Under the pieces are notes generated by a model that had not been told where the DNA came from, ran no database searches, and worked only from the letters and a program-made list of their open reading frames with translations. Shown here in pieces: positions 40,999 through 52,162 of a DNA stretch of 52,975 nucleotides; within the stretch, counting starts at the first letter, position 1; each line of letters opens with the position of its first letter. Where the stretch lies: contig BFEA01000071.1 in NCBI GenBank assembly GCA_003427395.1, positions 678,895-731,869 of the forward strand, given 5' to 3'. Both the position numbers and the translations under genes were made by a program. This DNA comes from Chara braunii (Eukaryota > Streptophyta > Charophyceae > Charales > Characeae).

Positions 40999-41694
40999 TA
41001 TGCAACGTCACAAACGCATTTTTAGGGTGAAGGAGAGAGAAAGGGAATAATCGAAGCGGAGTTTTACAACTCCAATTATCTTATTGAACTTAATACTACG
41101 GGCCCCCATCAAATTCTATCATTTATTATTGATTGCGGTTAATTCATTTTACATTTACAATAAGAGATTCCTTTTCCGTTCTTTTATAACAAGGATTGAG
41201 TTCTTCCGGCTGTAACATTTAACTCACAAATGCAGTTCAGTGTTTTTTGTTTTTTCACCGGGGGATATCTCTCTGGATTTCTTTCCACTACTCTAGGTTG
41301 TCTCATTTACGCTCTGGCTTTCCTGCATTAAGTATCGTGCAGTGAATAGTACTGAATACACCTTTTTGGTATGCCCTTCGGTTTTTTGGTGAGTTTCAAA
41401 TCCCAATCCCAATCCCAGGAGGGGTAGGCAAGTGGTGTCCAATCCCAATCTAGGCAAGCAGAAAATAGATCTTCCTCACCTCACTCCAAACAGGTGGTTT
41501 TTCTGGCTCTTGTCCAGACTGTTTAATCTGTTCTGTTCGCCTCCATCCCACTGCCAATTTGTCATCTGTTCGGAACAGTGGTATTTCTCATTCTGTCCTG
41601 GCTTCAACCCCGATCCCCAGAAGGGGAGGGAAAACTCTGCCAAATTTTCTCGGAATCGTCGTGCTTCGGAACCACATTGGCTTCAATGTAGATC
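40999..41694 (+). other. Probable 5' UTR of LINE copy g
   Basis: Non-coding, with CAATCCCAATCCCAATCCC words near 41400 that recall the C/T-rich 5' UTR of copy c. No gene recognised. Confidence 0.4.
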
Positions 41695-43257
41695 ATGATC
41701 AGAAGTGGAAAGGAGAAGACCGACCTAGAGTTTGCAATGGACGGGGTAGGAATTGAGATTCAAAATTGGTTAGCAGAGCAAACCAAAACTGAACTGGTGA
41801 AGAGCGTGAAACTAGTGGAAGTGGGAGGAGACAGGATGGAAGAAGCAGTGGTCTATGAGTACCCCGAAGGAGCACATCCAGAAGCTCGATGAGTGTCATA
41901 AAAAACACGCAGTTCTTTTCTTCTTCTCCAGGAAAAGTCAGGAGTTCCACCGCCCGGCCAAGCTCAAATGGCTGTGGGACAAACTCAAAAGCTTGGAATC
42001 AGTGCAAGGAGTCGAGCCAAAAATTTCCTTCCATCCTCGAGCTAGGAACGTGATCATGGTCATCTGAAGGGACCCATCATATGATGGGTCCTGAGGAACA
42101 AAACCTTGACATGCAATTCCTCAGTGGTCACAGTGCACCCGTGGAAACCGGACACCCCTTTCCAAATGACCCCTTCTAGCTACAGACAAGAACTGATGGA
42201 GTACTTCTGGGTACAATTCGATAATGTGCATGAGGGTCTGCATGGGGAAATCAAACAGTTGATAATGTTGCATGAGGGTCTGCATGGGGAAATCAAACAG
42301 TGTTTGCAACTAAAATACGGTCAACTCGAAGTCAAACAGTGTCTGCAACTAGAATACGGTCAACTCAAAGTGGTTGACTGGATCATCGCAACGCCGGATT
42401 TTTTGGTTCCTCAACACAACACCATGACAGTTTGCCTAGACCTGAACAACGGATTCCCTCCACAATTGCCCGATTACTGGTACTTTGTTGTGAGGGATAG
42501 GACCATCAAAGTCACAGTGTCCTCCAAAGGCAACCCGATGTGCTTTTAGTGCAGACAAAGGGGACACATGGGAACTGACCCTCGCAGTCCGAAAAACATT
42601 GAGACAGCCAAACCCAAAGTGCTGAAACAGACAAGCCTAGCGGAAGTGGAACGTGAACCAGGACTCTGGTATGTGAGAAATTCTCCGTATATTGGCTGTG
42701 TTTTCAAAAATGGCCTACCAAACCCAGATTGAGTCTGGGTCTTGGAAGGTGATCCAACTCCAAGGCCCGACATTTATCCCCACTCAGATAGTACATGGCA
42801 CACAATGACAATGGAAAAGAAATCTGCAAAAGAATTCACGAGAGACCTGGTTCTAAACCTGGAAAGAATGCAGGAAGTACGATGCCTCAAGGACCTGATC
42901 ATGGATCTAAATGAAGCAAGTGAAATGGCAGAAAGGGACTGACAGGAGAAAGAGAAGAGAAGAACAGAGGGAAAATTGGAGATTGAAGCAAACAAAAACA
43001 AGTTGCTGTCCACGTACACAAGAAGGGGATCTCAAAAACCACAGACGCAGCAGCAAGAAGCAGCAGCAGTGATGGAACTGGACAACACAAGAACAGTCCA
43101 AGGGGCAAACAAGCCAGACCAACAAACACCAGATGATGATGACAAAGTAACAATGGGAGAAAAGAAAAAAAGCCACGAGGAAGGAAGAGGATCAACAAGC
43201 AAGAGGATACAGGTGGAAGATGCAGAAGGGGACAGGGAACAAAGCAGCCAGATTTGA
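41695..43257 (+). pseudogene. LINE copy g ORF1
   Basis: MDGVGIEIQNWLAEQTKTEL (from 41737) aligns with copy c; 41695 is an in-frame upstream ATG. Frame changes near 41880; stop at 42067; then 42106-42549 with FWVQFDNVHEGLHGEIKQ and two in-frame tandem repeats (42229-42378). The zinc knuckle has a TAG stop in its first part (CF*CRQRGHMGTDP) with histidine kept and the last cysteine replaced by R. The tail is K/E/Q-rich. Confidence 0.8.
42229..42378 (+). repeat. Two adjacent in-frame tandem repeats in ORF1 (42 and 39 bp)
   Basis: CATGAGGGTCTGCATGGGG starts at 42229 and 42271 (period 42). TGTTTGCAACTAAAATACGG and its near-copy start at 42301 and 42340 (period 39). Copy c has a single unit of each, so 14 and 13 residues were added without changing frame. 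Confidence 0.93.
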
Positions 43258-44350
43258 AATAAAACTGGCCTATTTCAGAGGAGGAAAAACTCAAACAGAA
43301 ATCAGGAACGGGAGACAGCTCTGAACCCTTCCCGCTGTCACCAAACCTATACGCCCCACTAGAGAAAGAAGAGGAACTGACTGCCCTATATGCAAAAAAA
43401 TACTGCAAAACCAAGAGAGAACAGACACTGAAGGATCAGGAACCGAGCACGAAGAAAGAGAGCAACTGGAGGATGGATAGATATAAAATGTCAGAGCTCC
43501 CGAAAACGTACAGCAGAAGGAAAAAGGACGAAACCCGACAGGGCCCCCCAAAACAGGAAGGAAGAAAACGAAAGAACAAGCTGAGTCAAAGGGAGAAAGG
43601 AAAGAAAGCGAGGGCACCAACAAAGTGGGAGATGAGAGGAAACGGCTGGTTCACAAGCAGAGATATTAGAGTCACAGCTGGAAAAGCTAAGCCAACTCAA
43701 CGATGAGCGCAGTCTGAAAACCGTGACAATGGAAGGCTTGAATGACCAGGCACAGTTCGCTTACCGGAAAAGAGCAAGATAGGAGAGCAGAACGCTGCTA
43801 CCATCGCGAACAGTAATCCCAGCCAAATGGGCCGCAGACACATTGGAATGGCAGGTGGCATCTTCTCCCAGCTTCCCCTTGCTGAAGCTGGAAAAGGGGC
43901 AGAGCAGGGACAAAGCGTTGTCAAAGATCACACCAGGAGCCAAGTCGTTAGCAATGGGGCTGGTGGGAGAAACTCTTGAGGTACAAGAGTTGGGAGAGAG
44001 AGGAGAGTCAAAGGAAGGAGCTAGTTTGGACACAAGGCCTATAGTCATCTTGTACGATGCAGATACTCTATTGGGAGAGGATCTGCAATGGAGGCCATTG
44101 TGGGAAATAGCCAACTCCCATTCACAGCGCTGGGGTCAGAGACAACAAGGATCCTGTCCGCAGCAAGCATGGCCACAGCGCTGCCTGCAAAGGTCTTCAG
44201 CAAAGGGGGCAAGGGCCTGAAGAGTTCTCTGAAGGCAATGGGGGAGGACACAGGGGAACCCTCTCTAAGCAAGGAACCCTTGCATCTTCCTACCCTCTCC
44301 TCCTAAACTGACTGGGCTGAAGGAAACCAATACACCTCGAACTTGCCCAA
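43258..44350 (+). pseudogene. LINE copy g region between ORF1 and endonuclease
   Basis: Continues ORF1-like K/R/E-rich sequence (for example 43473-43706, with KTYSRRKKDETR), then 600 bp with no domain. ORF2 probably starts in its right part. Frames are broken. Confidence 0.5.
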
Positions 44351-45220
44351 ATGCCTGAGGATAGTGAGGTTCTGGAAACTAGAACTGTCAAAACTCCAAG
44401 GGCTAACGACAAGGGCAGAGGAGAGTTAAAAATCAGATCATGGAATGTAAGAGGATTGACAACCATCCAATCAACACCATCCAAGTGGCACAACTTCGTA
44501 GACATGACTGGATGGTTGGATAACCATCCGCCAGACATTCTGTGTATTCCAGAAACACACTTGACTACAATAGCAGAGCATCAGAACATTCTCAAGGAAA
44601 TCCTAAGAAGGCTAAGGCACATTAAATATGCGGAATGGGCAGCTAGTCTCAACGCTGCTTCAACGGGCGTACTAACAATAGCGTAGAAAATTTGAATGCC
44701 ACTCAATTCAAGTAGAAGGATCCACAAAGCATGAACAAGAGGCTAGGTGGACAAGAATTGATTTCTCTTACAGAGACAAGGAGTTATTCTTAATCAACAC
44801 GTATGCGGCAAACTTAAACTCACAAAGAAGAGCATCCCTAAAATAATAAAACAAGAATGTCCTAACCATAGACACCTAATTCTAGCAGGAGACTGGAATG
44901 CCACTTTAGAACCAGCCATAGATAAAATCTCACACGCTAGGGAAACCTTAGACGAATCCGAGGTCCAAGTAATGTTGGAATTCTTAGCAGAAAAAAAACT
45001 AAGGGGTCCGTATAGAATGCTAAATCCGACTACGAAGGACTTCACTTGCATCTGAAAGTCAACTCAAGGTAGAACCTCCTTCTTCCAGAATTGACTACTT
45101 CCTCATATCAGACACACTGGAGGAAGCCGTAAAGAGAGCAAAAATTTTCAAGATTCCCTATTATGGAGGTTTTGATAACAATCAAATGGGGATACATTTA
45201 ACTTTCTCACTAAATAACAT
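44351..45220 (+). pseudogene. LINE copy g ORF2 endonuclease (apurinic type)
   Basis: IRSWNVRGL opens the domain, then PDILCIPETHL with the catalytic glutamate, LILAGDWNATLEP (the G-D-W-N block, about 44880-44918) and SRIDYFLISD (about 45083-45112), all typical of LINE exonuclease-endonuclease-phosphatase domains. A TAG at 44684-44686 and several frame changes interrupt it. The enzyme nicks target DNA to prime reverse transcription. I did not see a clear final S-D-H block. Confidence 0.82.
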
Positions 45221-46745
45221 CCCAAGAAAGAGTTTTTCAAGCTCAACAATTCACTAATCAAGTTAGATCACTTCAAGAGAGGGGTTAAGCAAATATGGAA
45301 AGCTCACAAGCTAGAGGCAACCAACATAGGTTTTCTAAATACCATACCAAAACCAATACTTGAAGTCGGTAGATAGTGAAGCAAGTCATCGAGAATAGAG
45401 GCCAAAAAGAGAAAGCCAATACAAGAAATGCTTGAAGCAGTAGTTGAGACAACAAAATTCAACTTAATGAACAATCCAGGTTAGCCTATGTACAAAGAAC
45501 TACTAGAACAGGTAAGAGAGCAACTCAGGAAATGGGGAGATTCGAACAAACAAAGATTAGGCATAAGAGCAAAAGTGGAGGGCTCGAAAAACAATGAAAC
45601 AATGTCCAAGTTCCGTTTCCAACAAATCAAGTCAAATTGCAGAAACAACAGAATCCTTGGACTTAAAAAACAATTAGGGCACAGTGATGTCCACACAAGA
45701 GGGGATCCTCAAAGTGGCCATAGACTTCTATCGCACTCTATACACTTTGAGGGCAACAAAGCAGAACCAAGCAGAGGTATACCGTGCAAGAGAAAAGTTC
45801 CTACAACACCTCAACGTGAGCATAAAATCGGAAGCAGCCAAGTATTTAAACAAGGATCTCCCGAAACAGGAATTGTATGAGGCATTGAAAAGCATGCAAC
45901 CCAATAAAGTCCTAGGATAGGATGGTCTGGCCAAGGAGTCTTAGCAGAAAAATGGCACGTGACGAGGGAAAACCTCTTTAAGTTATTCCAGGAAGCTTTC
46001 CAAAGAGGGTCGTTAGGGGAAGGACTAAGCACAGGCGTAGTCACCCTCCTATATAAGAAAGGGGAAAGAGAGGACATAAAAAACTACAGGCCCATTACTC
46101 TTCTACCAGTAGCCTACACAATACTAGTGAAAACCTTAGCTAACCGCATAAAGAATGTTACAGATAAGTGTTTCCACTTAGATAAAACCTGCTTTATTCA
46201 GGCACATACATACTCGACAATGTAGTATGCTTAAATGAAGCAACCAAGCTAATTAGGGACAAAAAATGTAGGCATCCATACTCCTCTTTGATTTTGAAAA
46301 AGCTTATGACCAAGTGAACTAGGACTTCCTACAGCTTAGCATGGAACGGATGGGCATTGTCCCAAATGTTAGAAGATGGGTAAAAGTGCTATACGAAGAT
46401 GGAAGAGGCCTAGTACAAGTAAATGAACATCTATTTGACACCTACTAGATGACAAGGTCAGTGAGACAAGGCGACCCGCTAGCAGCTCCAATTTTCTTGT
46501 TTGTTATAGAAGCACTAGCCGTTTTTCTGCGAAAAGACCCCTCGATAGTCCTCGATGGAACCGACAAAGCTATCTACTTCTCCACAATCATGCACGGATG
46601 ATCTCACAATTTTAATCAGAGCTACGAACTTATCCTTTCAGACCTTGACAAGAACGATGCAAGCATTCCATCTCGCCTCAGAAATGAAAATCAACTGGAC
46701 GAAAATGGTGGGATGGTGGTTGTCTACCCAGCCCCCCCCTCCAGA
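45221..46745 (+). pseudogene. LINE copy g ORF2 reverse transcriptase, truncated
   Basis: ELYEALKSMQPNK (about 45863), TLLYKKGEREDIKNYRPITL and LANRIKNVTDKCFHLDKT follow copy c; then LILKKLMT and VRQGDPLAAP-like words in shifted frames. The catalytic loop reads SCTDDLTILIRA where copy c has LFADDLTVLIRA, so the two residues before DD are changed. Homology stops after MVGWWLSTQPP at about 46745. Confidence 0.8.
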
Positions 46746-47093
46746 GTTTACATGCCCAGTTGGGCGATGTACATATAATCCGAGGATCCGCAATGTGATA
46801 AAACGGACTGAATGGACAATGCAATGCAAGTGGAATCTCAACAAGCAATGTGCATTCCAATACATACAAAAAAGAGAGTACTAATGACTAGCCCAATCAA
46901 TATTTCAACGCAGACCAAACATACATCATGCTCATCACAAGGTGTGAAGGGGGCCTGGCGCTATACTCAGACGAAGAGGAGGGGATCATATGAAAAAGAG
47001 GAATGGGGAGATGGGAAAGTCTCATTACAAGTCCCAAATAATCCCTCTTCAAAATGTCTGAAGTCCAATGTCGAGTCTGAATCCAAAATGTCA

Positions 47094-47100
<7 letters not shown>
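46746..47100. other. Unassigned sequence between LINE copy g and the CT tract
   Basis: No gene recognised; the transition out of LINE sequence is abrupt. Confidence 0.45.

Positions 47101-47166
<66 letters not shown>
47101..47166. repeat. (CT)n microsatellite
   Basis: Long uninterrupted CT run. A similar run at 52101-52160 lies beyond the other end of G3. Confidence 0.97.
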
Positions 47167-47168
<2 letters not shown>

Positions 47169-47952
47169 GTCTGCTGATGCAGTGANGTCAGATAGCGAGA
47201 CGGTGAGAAGGAGATGGTGGACTGAGAAGAGGAAGAAGAAGAACTCTCTCTCTCACATGTGTCAGGTACTATCCTGTGAAGATGGTGTTGTGCTGCAGGT
47301 ACCTCGAAGACGAAGCTGGAGCAACAGCGCTGCATGTAAGTATCCCTGGCCTCCGCCCAATCTCTCTCTCTCTAGTACTACTCTAGCTATGGCGCCCAAC
47401 GCTGAAGACTACAACAAACGTTACTAGCGCCCAACGCTGACGACTACTGCTAACACTACAACTACTCCTGCAGCGCTCCTCCAGAGTGTTGCTGCCGAAT
47501 CCTGAAGACTACCGACTGCCTCCTGCCTACCCGTGAAGTGCATGGGAAGTCCCTATTTACTACCTCGGCCTGCCTCCTAACTGCCTCCGACTGCATGCAG
47601 TTGCAGGGCGGGCAGTCCAAGAGGCTGCTCTTGCCAATGCCAAACTGAGCCAGGGCTTGGCGCTGCAGCTGTCGTGGGAACAGGCCAAAAATAGCCTGTT
47701 CCTAAAACCCTGGTTTGGTGCCTGAGTTTCAGGGCAGGTCGGTCTGATAACAGACCGAAAATGGCCCGTCGTTTCAAGCTAAAAAGGCTACTGCCATTTT
47801 TAGTATGAAACGGCACAGGGTCTGTAGGCCCCTATTTTTCAGGCTTTCGAGCTGAATGGACACGGGGCCTGGAGGACCTGGTTTTCAGGCTTTCAGCCTG
47901 AGGGACGCAAGGCCTGGAAAATGGCCCTCGTGTGCAGGCGCAGCATGTAACA
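47167..47952 (-). mobile_element. 3' LTR of G3 (outer boundary uncertain)
   Basis: On the minus strand the LTR starts TGTTACATGCTGCGCC at 47952, directly after a polypurine tract. It contains two copies of a TTTTCAGGCTTTC..AGC word (47836 and 47881) and the GCGCCCAACGCTGA repeat (47396, 47430). The far end was not found; it may stop anywhere between 47167 and 47600. No matching 5' LTR exists to the right of G3. Confidence 0.6.
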
Positions 47953-47968
47953 CCCCCCCCTCCTTATG
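47953..47968 (-). promoter_or_regulatory. Polypurine tract of G3
   Basis: The minus strand reads CATAAGGAGGGGGGGG immediately before TGTTAC, the standard plus-strand primer position next to a 3' LTR. Confidence 0.85.
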
Positions 47969-47989
47969 AAGTCAAGTCGGGACGAGGGC

Positions 47990-48250
47990 GAAGCTGACGA
48001 TCTGAAGGTGGAACCTGGACGCGGGTGCAGCGTGGAGCCGAAGAGACCGGCTTGCCTTGCATCTTGCGTTCATAGCGTGCGAGAACGTCTGGAGCTGCTG
48101 CTTGAAGTTCCGCACGGGTCAACCAACGGTCAGCTCGGTGTGTGCAGTATGCAAAATGGACCAAGTACTCGGTTGGCCTGTTGCCGTAGCATCATTGGGA
48201 GATGATGTCGCCGACCTCCTGAAAACCGTCCACAGAGGGTGGGTCTTGCG
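47990..48250 (-). pseudogene. G3 integrase C-terminal chromodomain
   Basis: In one minus frame DGFQEVGDIISQ, a TGA, then RPTEYLVHFAYC..ADRWLTRAELQAAAPDVL. The EYLV.(W/F)..Y...W....L pattern is that of chromodomains; the second aromatic position is F instead of the usual W. One stop interrupts it. In intact elements this domain directs integration to marked chromatin. Confidence 0.8.
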
Positions 48251-48254
48251 AACG

Positions 48255-49253
48255 TCACCCGGGAAAATCATCATGTTCCGCTGGCATGTAAAGAGCCAAC
48301 TTGGAGCAATGAAAGACTGGGTAGACGGGCAACTGGGCGGGCACCTGAATAGTGAAGGAAGGTCCCTCGGGTGCATCCTCAACGGGTGCCACGATCGGCC
48401 AGGGCCCCATCCATTTCCGGAGGAGCTTGCGAGAGATATCTTGTTCAAGGCCGAATTCCGCGGTGGAAACCCAAACGAGATCGCCGATGCGGAATGGGCA
48501 AGGAAGACGCTGGTGATTGGCCTGTTGGCTCATGTGTTGCTGCGTCTTGGCCATCTGGTCGCGTGCCTTGACAAATAGCTCTTGCATCCGACGCAAGAAA
48601 AGAAGATGGTCGTTGCTCTCGGCCGTTCGTCGAATGATTGTGTCCAACGGCAAAGTGACCGGCGAGCCGTGCTCGAACTCGAAGGGCGACATCCCGATAG
48701 CCGGGTGGATGGACGAGTTGTAGGCCAACTCGACATCCGATAACCGCTCAACCCAATCCTTCTGGTCGGGCCGGATGAGAGTGGGAAGGAGCACTTGTGC
48801 GGTCTGATGCGCCCTCTCAGTTTGACCATCGGTCTGGGGGTGGCGAGCTGAATTGGGCTTGAGAGATGAGCCCCATCGCTTGATGAGCGCCAACCAAAAA
48901 TCAGACATAAATCGAGTGTCGAGGTCGCAGACGATTTCCTTGGGGTAACCCTTGGTTCGAATCCAACCGGCGTAAAGAACCTCGGCCAACTCCGGTGCCT
49001 TGGCATGATAGCGACAAGGCAAAAACATGGCGAACTTGGTGAGTCGGTCGACCACCGTGAGAATCCCATTCACGCCGGTCTTGTGCTTGGGGAACGGGTC
49101 GGTAATGTCCATGGCAATCGCTTCCCTTCGCCGCAAGGGGACCGGTAATGGTCGCAACTTGCTGTATGGACGATGGTTGCGGGATTGTAGCGTCGGCAAA
49201 CCTCGCATGACTCGCAATAGCGTGCGACGTCGCCGAGAAGGCCGGGCCACCAA
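48255..49253 (-). pseudogene. G3 integrase catalytic core and C-terminal domain
   Basis: 332-codon frame. The core shows AMDITDPFPK (first Asp), IVCDLDTRFMSDFW (second Asp) and HPQTDGQTERAHQT (Glu), so the D-D-E triad is present. Then VELAYNSSIHPAIGMSPFE and the C-terminal GDLVWVSTAEF..KLLRKWMGPWPIV block (GPY/F-like). First Asp context DIT instead of DFI/DLI. The frame is open but separated from RNase H by a frameshift. Confidence 0.92.
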
Positions 49254-50245
49254 AATCGCTCACGAAGTCGGCCAATCGTGCGATTGACTCCCAAGTTTCC
49301 GGTGGCGGGAGCATCGTGGAACTCACCAAGAAGCCGTGTACGCAAGTGAGGGTCACTCGGTACGCAAAGAAGGTCCTTCCCCCGTGTGTGGACAAGCAAG
49401 TACCCCTCTTGGATCCGGTAATGAGAAGGCGCCAGATTGGGAGAGGAGCAATTCGCGTACTTGTCGCGAAACTCGAGGTCGGCTTGGTAGCCGCGGATGA
49501 AGCTGTCCCGCAGGTCATTGTCGATCTCGAAGGTTGAGTAGACCGCGGTACAATGATTCAGCCGCGGTGAGAGAGCATCCGCAAAACGGTTCGACTTCCC
49601 CGGGATGTGATTGGGAAAGAAGTCGAACTGGTCGATGAAAGTCATCCATCGAGCGATGGTGCTGTTGACGGTGTCTTGGGTCTTGTAAAAGACCAACGGA
49701 TTGTTGTTCGTTACCCATCGGAATTGGCTTCCACCAAGGGGGAAGTGCCTCCACCGCTTGAGCGCGTGGACGAAGGCAAGGAGCTCCTTCTTGCGTGCAT
49801 CGTCAATGGAATGCACGACGGGCACTTTCTTGTTGAAATACTTGACCGGGTGCCAGTCCACGCCATCATGTTGCTCGAGGATGGCACCAATGCCATAGCC
49901 GAACGCATCCGTAGTGACGCGCGTAGGCAAAAGTGGGTCGTATATGCACAAGACCTCCGTAGATAATAGCGCGGCTTTGAGAGCCAAAAATGATTCCCGC
50001 GCATCCTCTCCGAAGTCAAACGGTCGATCCTCGCATTGAAGCTTGGTCAAGTGGGCCGCGATCTTCGAGTAGCCCTTGATGAAACACTGGTAGTAGCCGG
50101 CGAGGCAAGGAACGAACGGACATCCGTGACGTTCCGTGGCTCCGACCACTCTTGGATGGCTTGAATCTTGTCCGATAGCGGACTGATGCCCTCCGGTGTG
50201 ACAAAATGGCCCAAGTATTCCAACTCTTGCCGGACAAAGTCGCAC
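49070..50245 (-). pseudogene. G3 RNase H and integrase zinc-binding domain
   Basis: 391-codon frame. YYQCFIKGYSKIAAHLTKL is the RT connection; RVTTDAFGYGIGAILEQ is RNase H block 1; KKELLAFVHALKRWRHFPLG the second; IPGKSNRFADALSPR the last. The integrase zinc domain follows: FHDAPATGNLG has N where the second zinc-binding H should be (HHCC to HNCC), then CESCEVC. The last part of the frame (after about 49180) is out of register with the integrase core. Confidence 0.9.
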
Positions 50246-50690
50246 TTGTCGCGGTTAGCCTTGTACTTGGTGCGGCGGAGCGTCTCCAACACTCGTCGAA
50301 GATGCCCGAGATGATCCTCCAATGCCCGGCTATAGACGAGAATATCGTCTAAGTAGACCAGCACAAACCGGTCCAACATTGCACGAAACTCGTTGGTCAT
50401 TGCCACTTGAAAGGTCGTCGGGGCGTTGGTGAGGCCAAAAGGCATGACCACCCACTCAAAATGCCCGGACTGCGTCTTGAACGCGGATTTGTAGCGATCG
50501 TTCGGTCAGATCGAGATTTGATGATATCCCGACTTCAAATCCAACTCAGAAAAATACTTTGCGCCGCCCAATTGCTCAAGAAGATCGTCGATGCGAGGAA
50601 GACGCCCCGCATTCTTGACGGTTTGCACGTTGAGCTTGCGGTAGTCGATACACAATCGTAGATCTTTGTTCTTCTTCCGTACGAAGAGAA
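50047..50690 (-). pseudogene. G3 reverse transcriptase
   Basis: [24 protein letters not shown] and LDLKSGYHQ appear in one frame (50690-50520); VMPFGLTNAPTTFQVAM, FVLVYLDDILVYSR (YLDD intact) and YLGHFVTPEGI in another (50451-50047). A frameshift near 50510 and one near 50100 separate it from its neighbours. Confidence 0.92.
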
Positions 50691-51215
50691 TTGGCGCTCC
50701 GTACTACTAGGGCAGATCCAGTCTTTGTCCAACAAATCATCGAGTTGCGCGCGGAGGACCTTCAACTCCTCCTCGCTCATGCGATAAATGCAACCTTTCG
50801 GCGGCACGACACCGGTCTCGAGAATGATCTCGTGAGAGATTGGTCGATCCGGCACCACACCGGTAGGTGACTCGAAGATGTCGGCGAACTCGTCAAGCAA
50901 CCGCACCACACGGGGGTCCAAAGACAAGTCCGTGGGTAAAGAGTCGACTACCGCGACGGTCCGTAGGAAACATAGGCCGATTTCGTCGGGCTGCTCATAA
51001 GCACAAGTAGCCCGGAATGACTCGCCCGTCACCACTTGGCACCGAATCGAAGGGTGCGGAAGAGGAATAGTACACGCCACTTCGGCGCCGAAGGCGTCGC
51101 GAACGGTAAGAGTCCATCGGTGGAAGTTGACCGTGTGATCCGCACTTGCAAGCCAAGGCATTCCCAAAATAATGTTGAAGTCTGTGTCCAAAATGTCAAT
51201 GTCACCGGTTCGCAT
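50691..51215 (-). pseudogene. G3 protease C-terminus and protease-RT linker
   Basis: IILGMPWLASADHTVNF is the protease flap-side hallmark. Then RVVRLLDEFADIFESPTGV, RPISHEIILETGVVPPKGC and LKVLRAQLDDLLDKDWICPS, the usual entry to RT. A stop occurs near 50703 (TACTAG region). Confidence 0.85.
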
Positions 51216-51800
51216 GCATGAGGTGCGAAATACACCGGTACGGCCTCGATGTAGCGGTCGATAAGTTGCTGCGTCCTTCCATCCGCCAACTTGATCGCCG
51301 TTGGGTTTGCCTTCCTTCGAACTTGTGCACCAAGACCAGCCCTTTGCATAAAGGCTTGGCTCATAAAATTGCGAGATGCGCCGCTATCCAGCAAAGCGTT
51401 GCAGGACGCTTGCCCAACTTGGATGCGGACATAGAGGAGCGGTGCGTTGTTGTCATCATACCGCTGATTGCGAAACTCGCGGGCCACCTTGGTAACATAC
51501 GCAAGGATGTCCCCCACCACGACTTCGTCACCCGTCGGCGAAGTTGGTGGTGCATAGAAGGATAAGTACGTGTGGAGATGAGCGCATAGTGCTGCGCATT
51601 GCGGTCCCGGCAAGCGGCCCGTGGTCGGGAGAGGAAGCCATGCAAAGTCCTCGAACGTGAGCGGGTCCAATACCTCTATGTTGAACTCGCGTGCCGAATC
51701 TCGTGAAGAACCACTTGAAGACAATAAGTTGCCGCTGCCGGACGGAGAAGATGCCGCACACACGTCTTGTCCTTGAGCTTGAGTACCGAGCGTACTATGA
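51029..51800 (-). pseudogene. G3 gag end and aspartic protease
   Basis: 244-codon frame. The active site NALLDSGASRNFMSQ is intact (D-S-G-A) at roughly 51400, followed by ADGRTQQLIDRYIEAVPV. A frameshift near 51210 passes into the next fragment. Upstream residues are S/P-rich and lack a zinc knuckle or capsid, so the 5' part of the element ends here. Confidence 0.88.
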
Positions 51801-52095
51801 AACCGTTTGAGCGCGCATCAGCACGAGTGCGCGCTTAAAGACCCACCTGCCGCGCTCAAACGCGCTCAAAGCGGTTTCGGGCGCGCGCGCTCATCAAAAA
51901 AAGAGCGCGTGCACGCCATGGGGTTGTGCGAGGGCAGGGGACGGCGTGGGGCCATTTGCGCGCATAAAAAAAAAAAGGGTGGTCGGGTGATTTTTTTTTG
52001 GGGGGGGGGTGGGGTCGGGGGGGTTGTTGGGTTAGGGTCTTAGGTGAGGTGGGGTTTGGGGTGGGGTCGGGACCGTGGGGTGGGATGGGGACCAT
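51801..52095. other. G- and C-rich low-complexity sequence
   Basis: GCGC-rich words (GCGCGCGCGC near 51880), then G-rich GGGGTGGGG tract. No LTR or primer binding site for G3 found here. No gene. Confidence 0.6.
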
Positions 52096-52099
52096 GAGG

Positions 52100-52100
<1 letters not shown>

Positions 52101-52160
<60 letters not shown>
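52101..52160. repeat. (CT)n microsatellite
   Basis: CT run of about 60 bases after ACCATGAGGTCC. Confidence 0.97.

Positions 52161-52162
<2 letters not shown>

Larger units (their letters stand above)
41695..46745 (+). mobile_element. LINE copy g: decayed, with ORF1, endonuclease and part of RT
   Basis: Collinear with copy c but older looking: many stops and frameshifts. It keeps the endonuclease that copy c has lost. Homology to RT ends near 46745, so the thumb, zinc domain and 3' UTR are missing. It therefore complements copy c in showing the full family structure (ORF1, EN, RT, zinc domain). Confidence 0.85.
47952..51800 (-). mobile_element. Ty3/gypsy chromodomain element G3, minus strand
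   Basis: Order from high to low coordinates: end of gag and protease, RT, RNase H, integrase, chromodomain, polypurine tract, 3' LTR. The 5' LTR, leader and most of gag are absent. About four frameshifts and a few stops disable it. The C-terminal chromodomain places it among chromoviruses. Confidence 0.92.

Noticed and set aside
40700-41011. Minus frame spanning the N gap
   Set aside because: Made of lysine codons from the T run and undetermined residues; artefact.
46967-47335. Frames with RE or SL dipeptide runs around the CT tracts (also 52032-52299)
   Set aside because: Direct translation of (CT)n.
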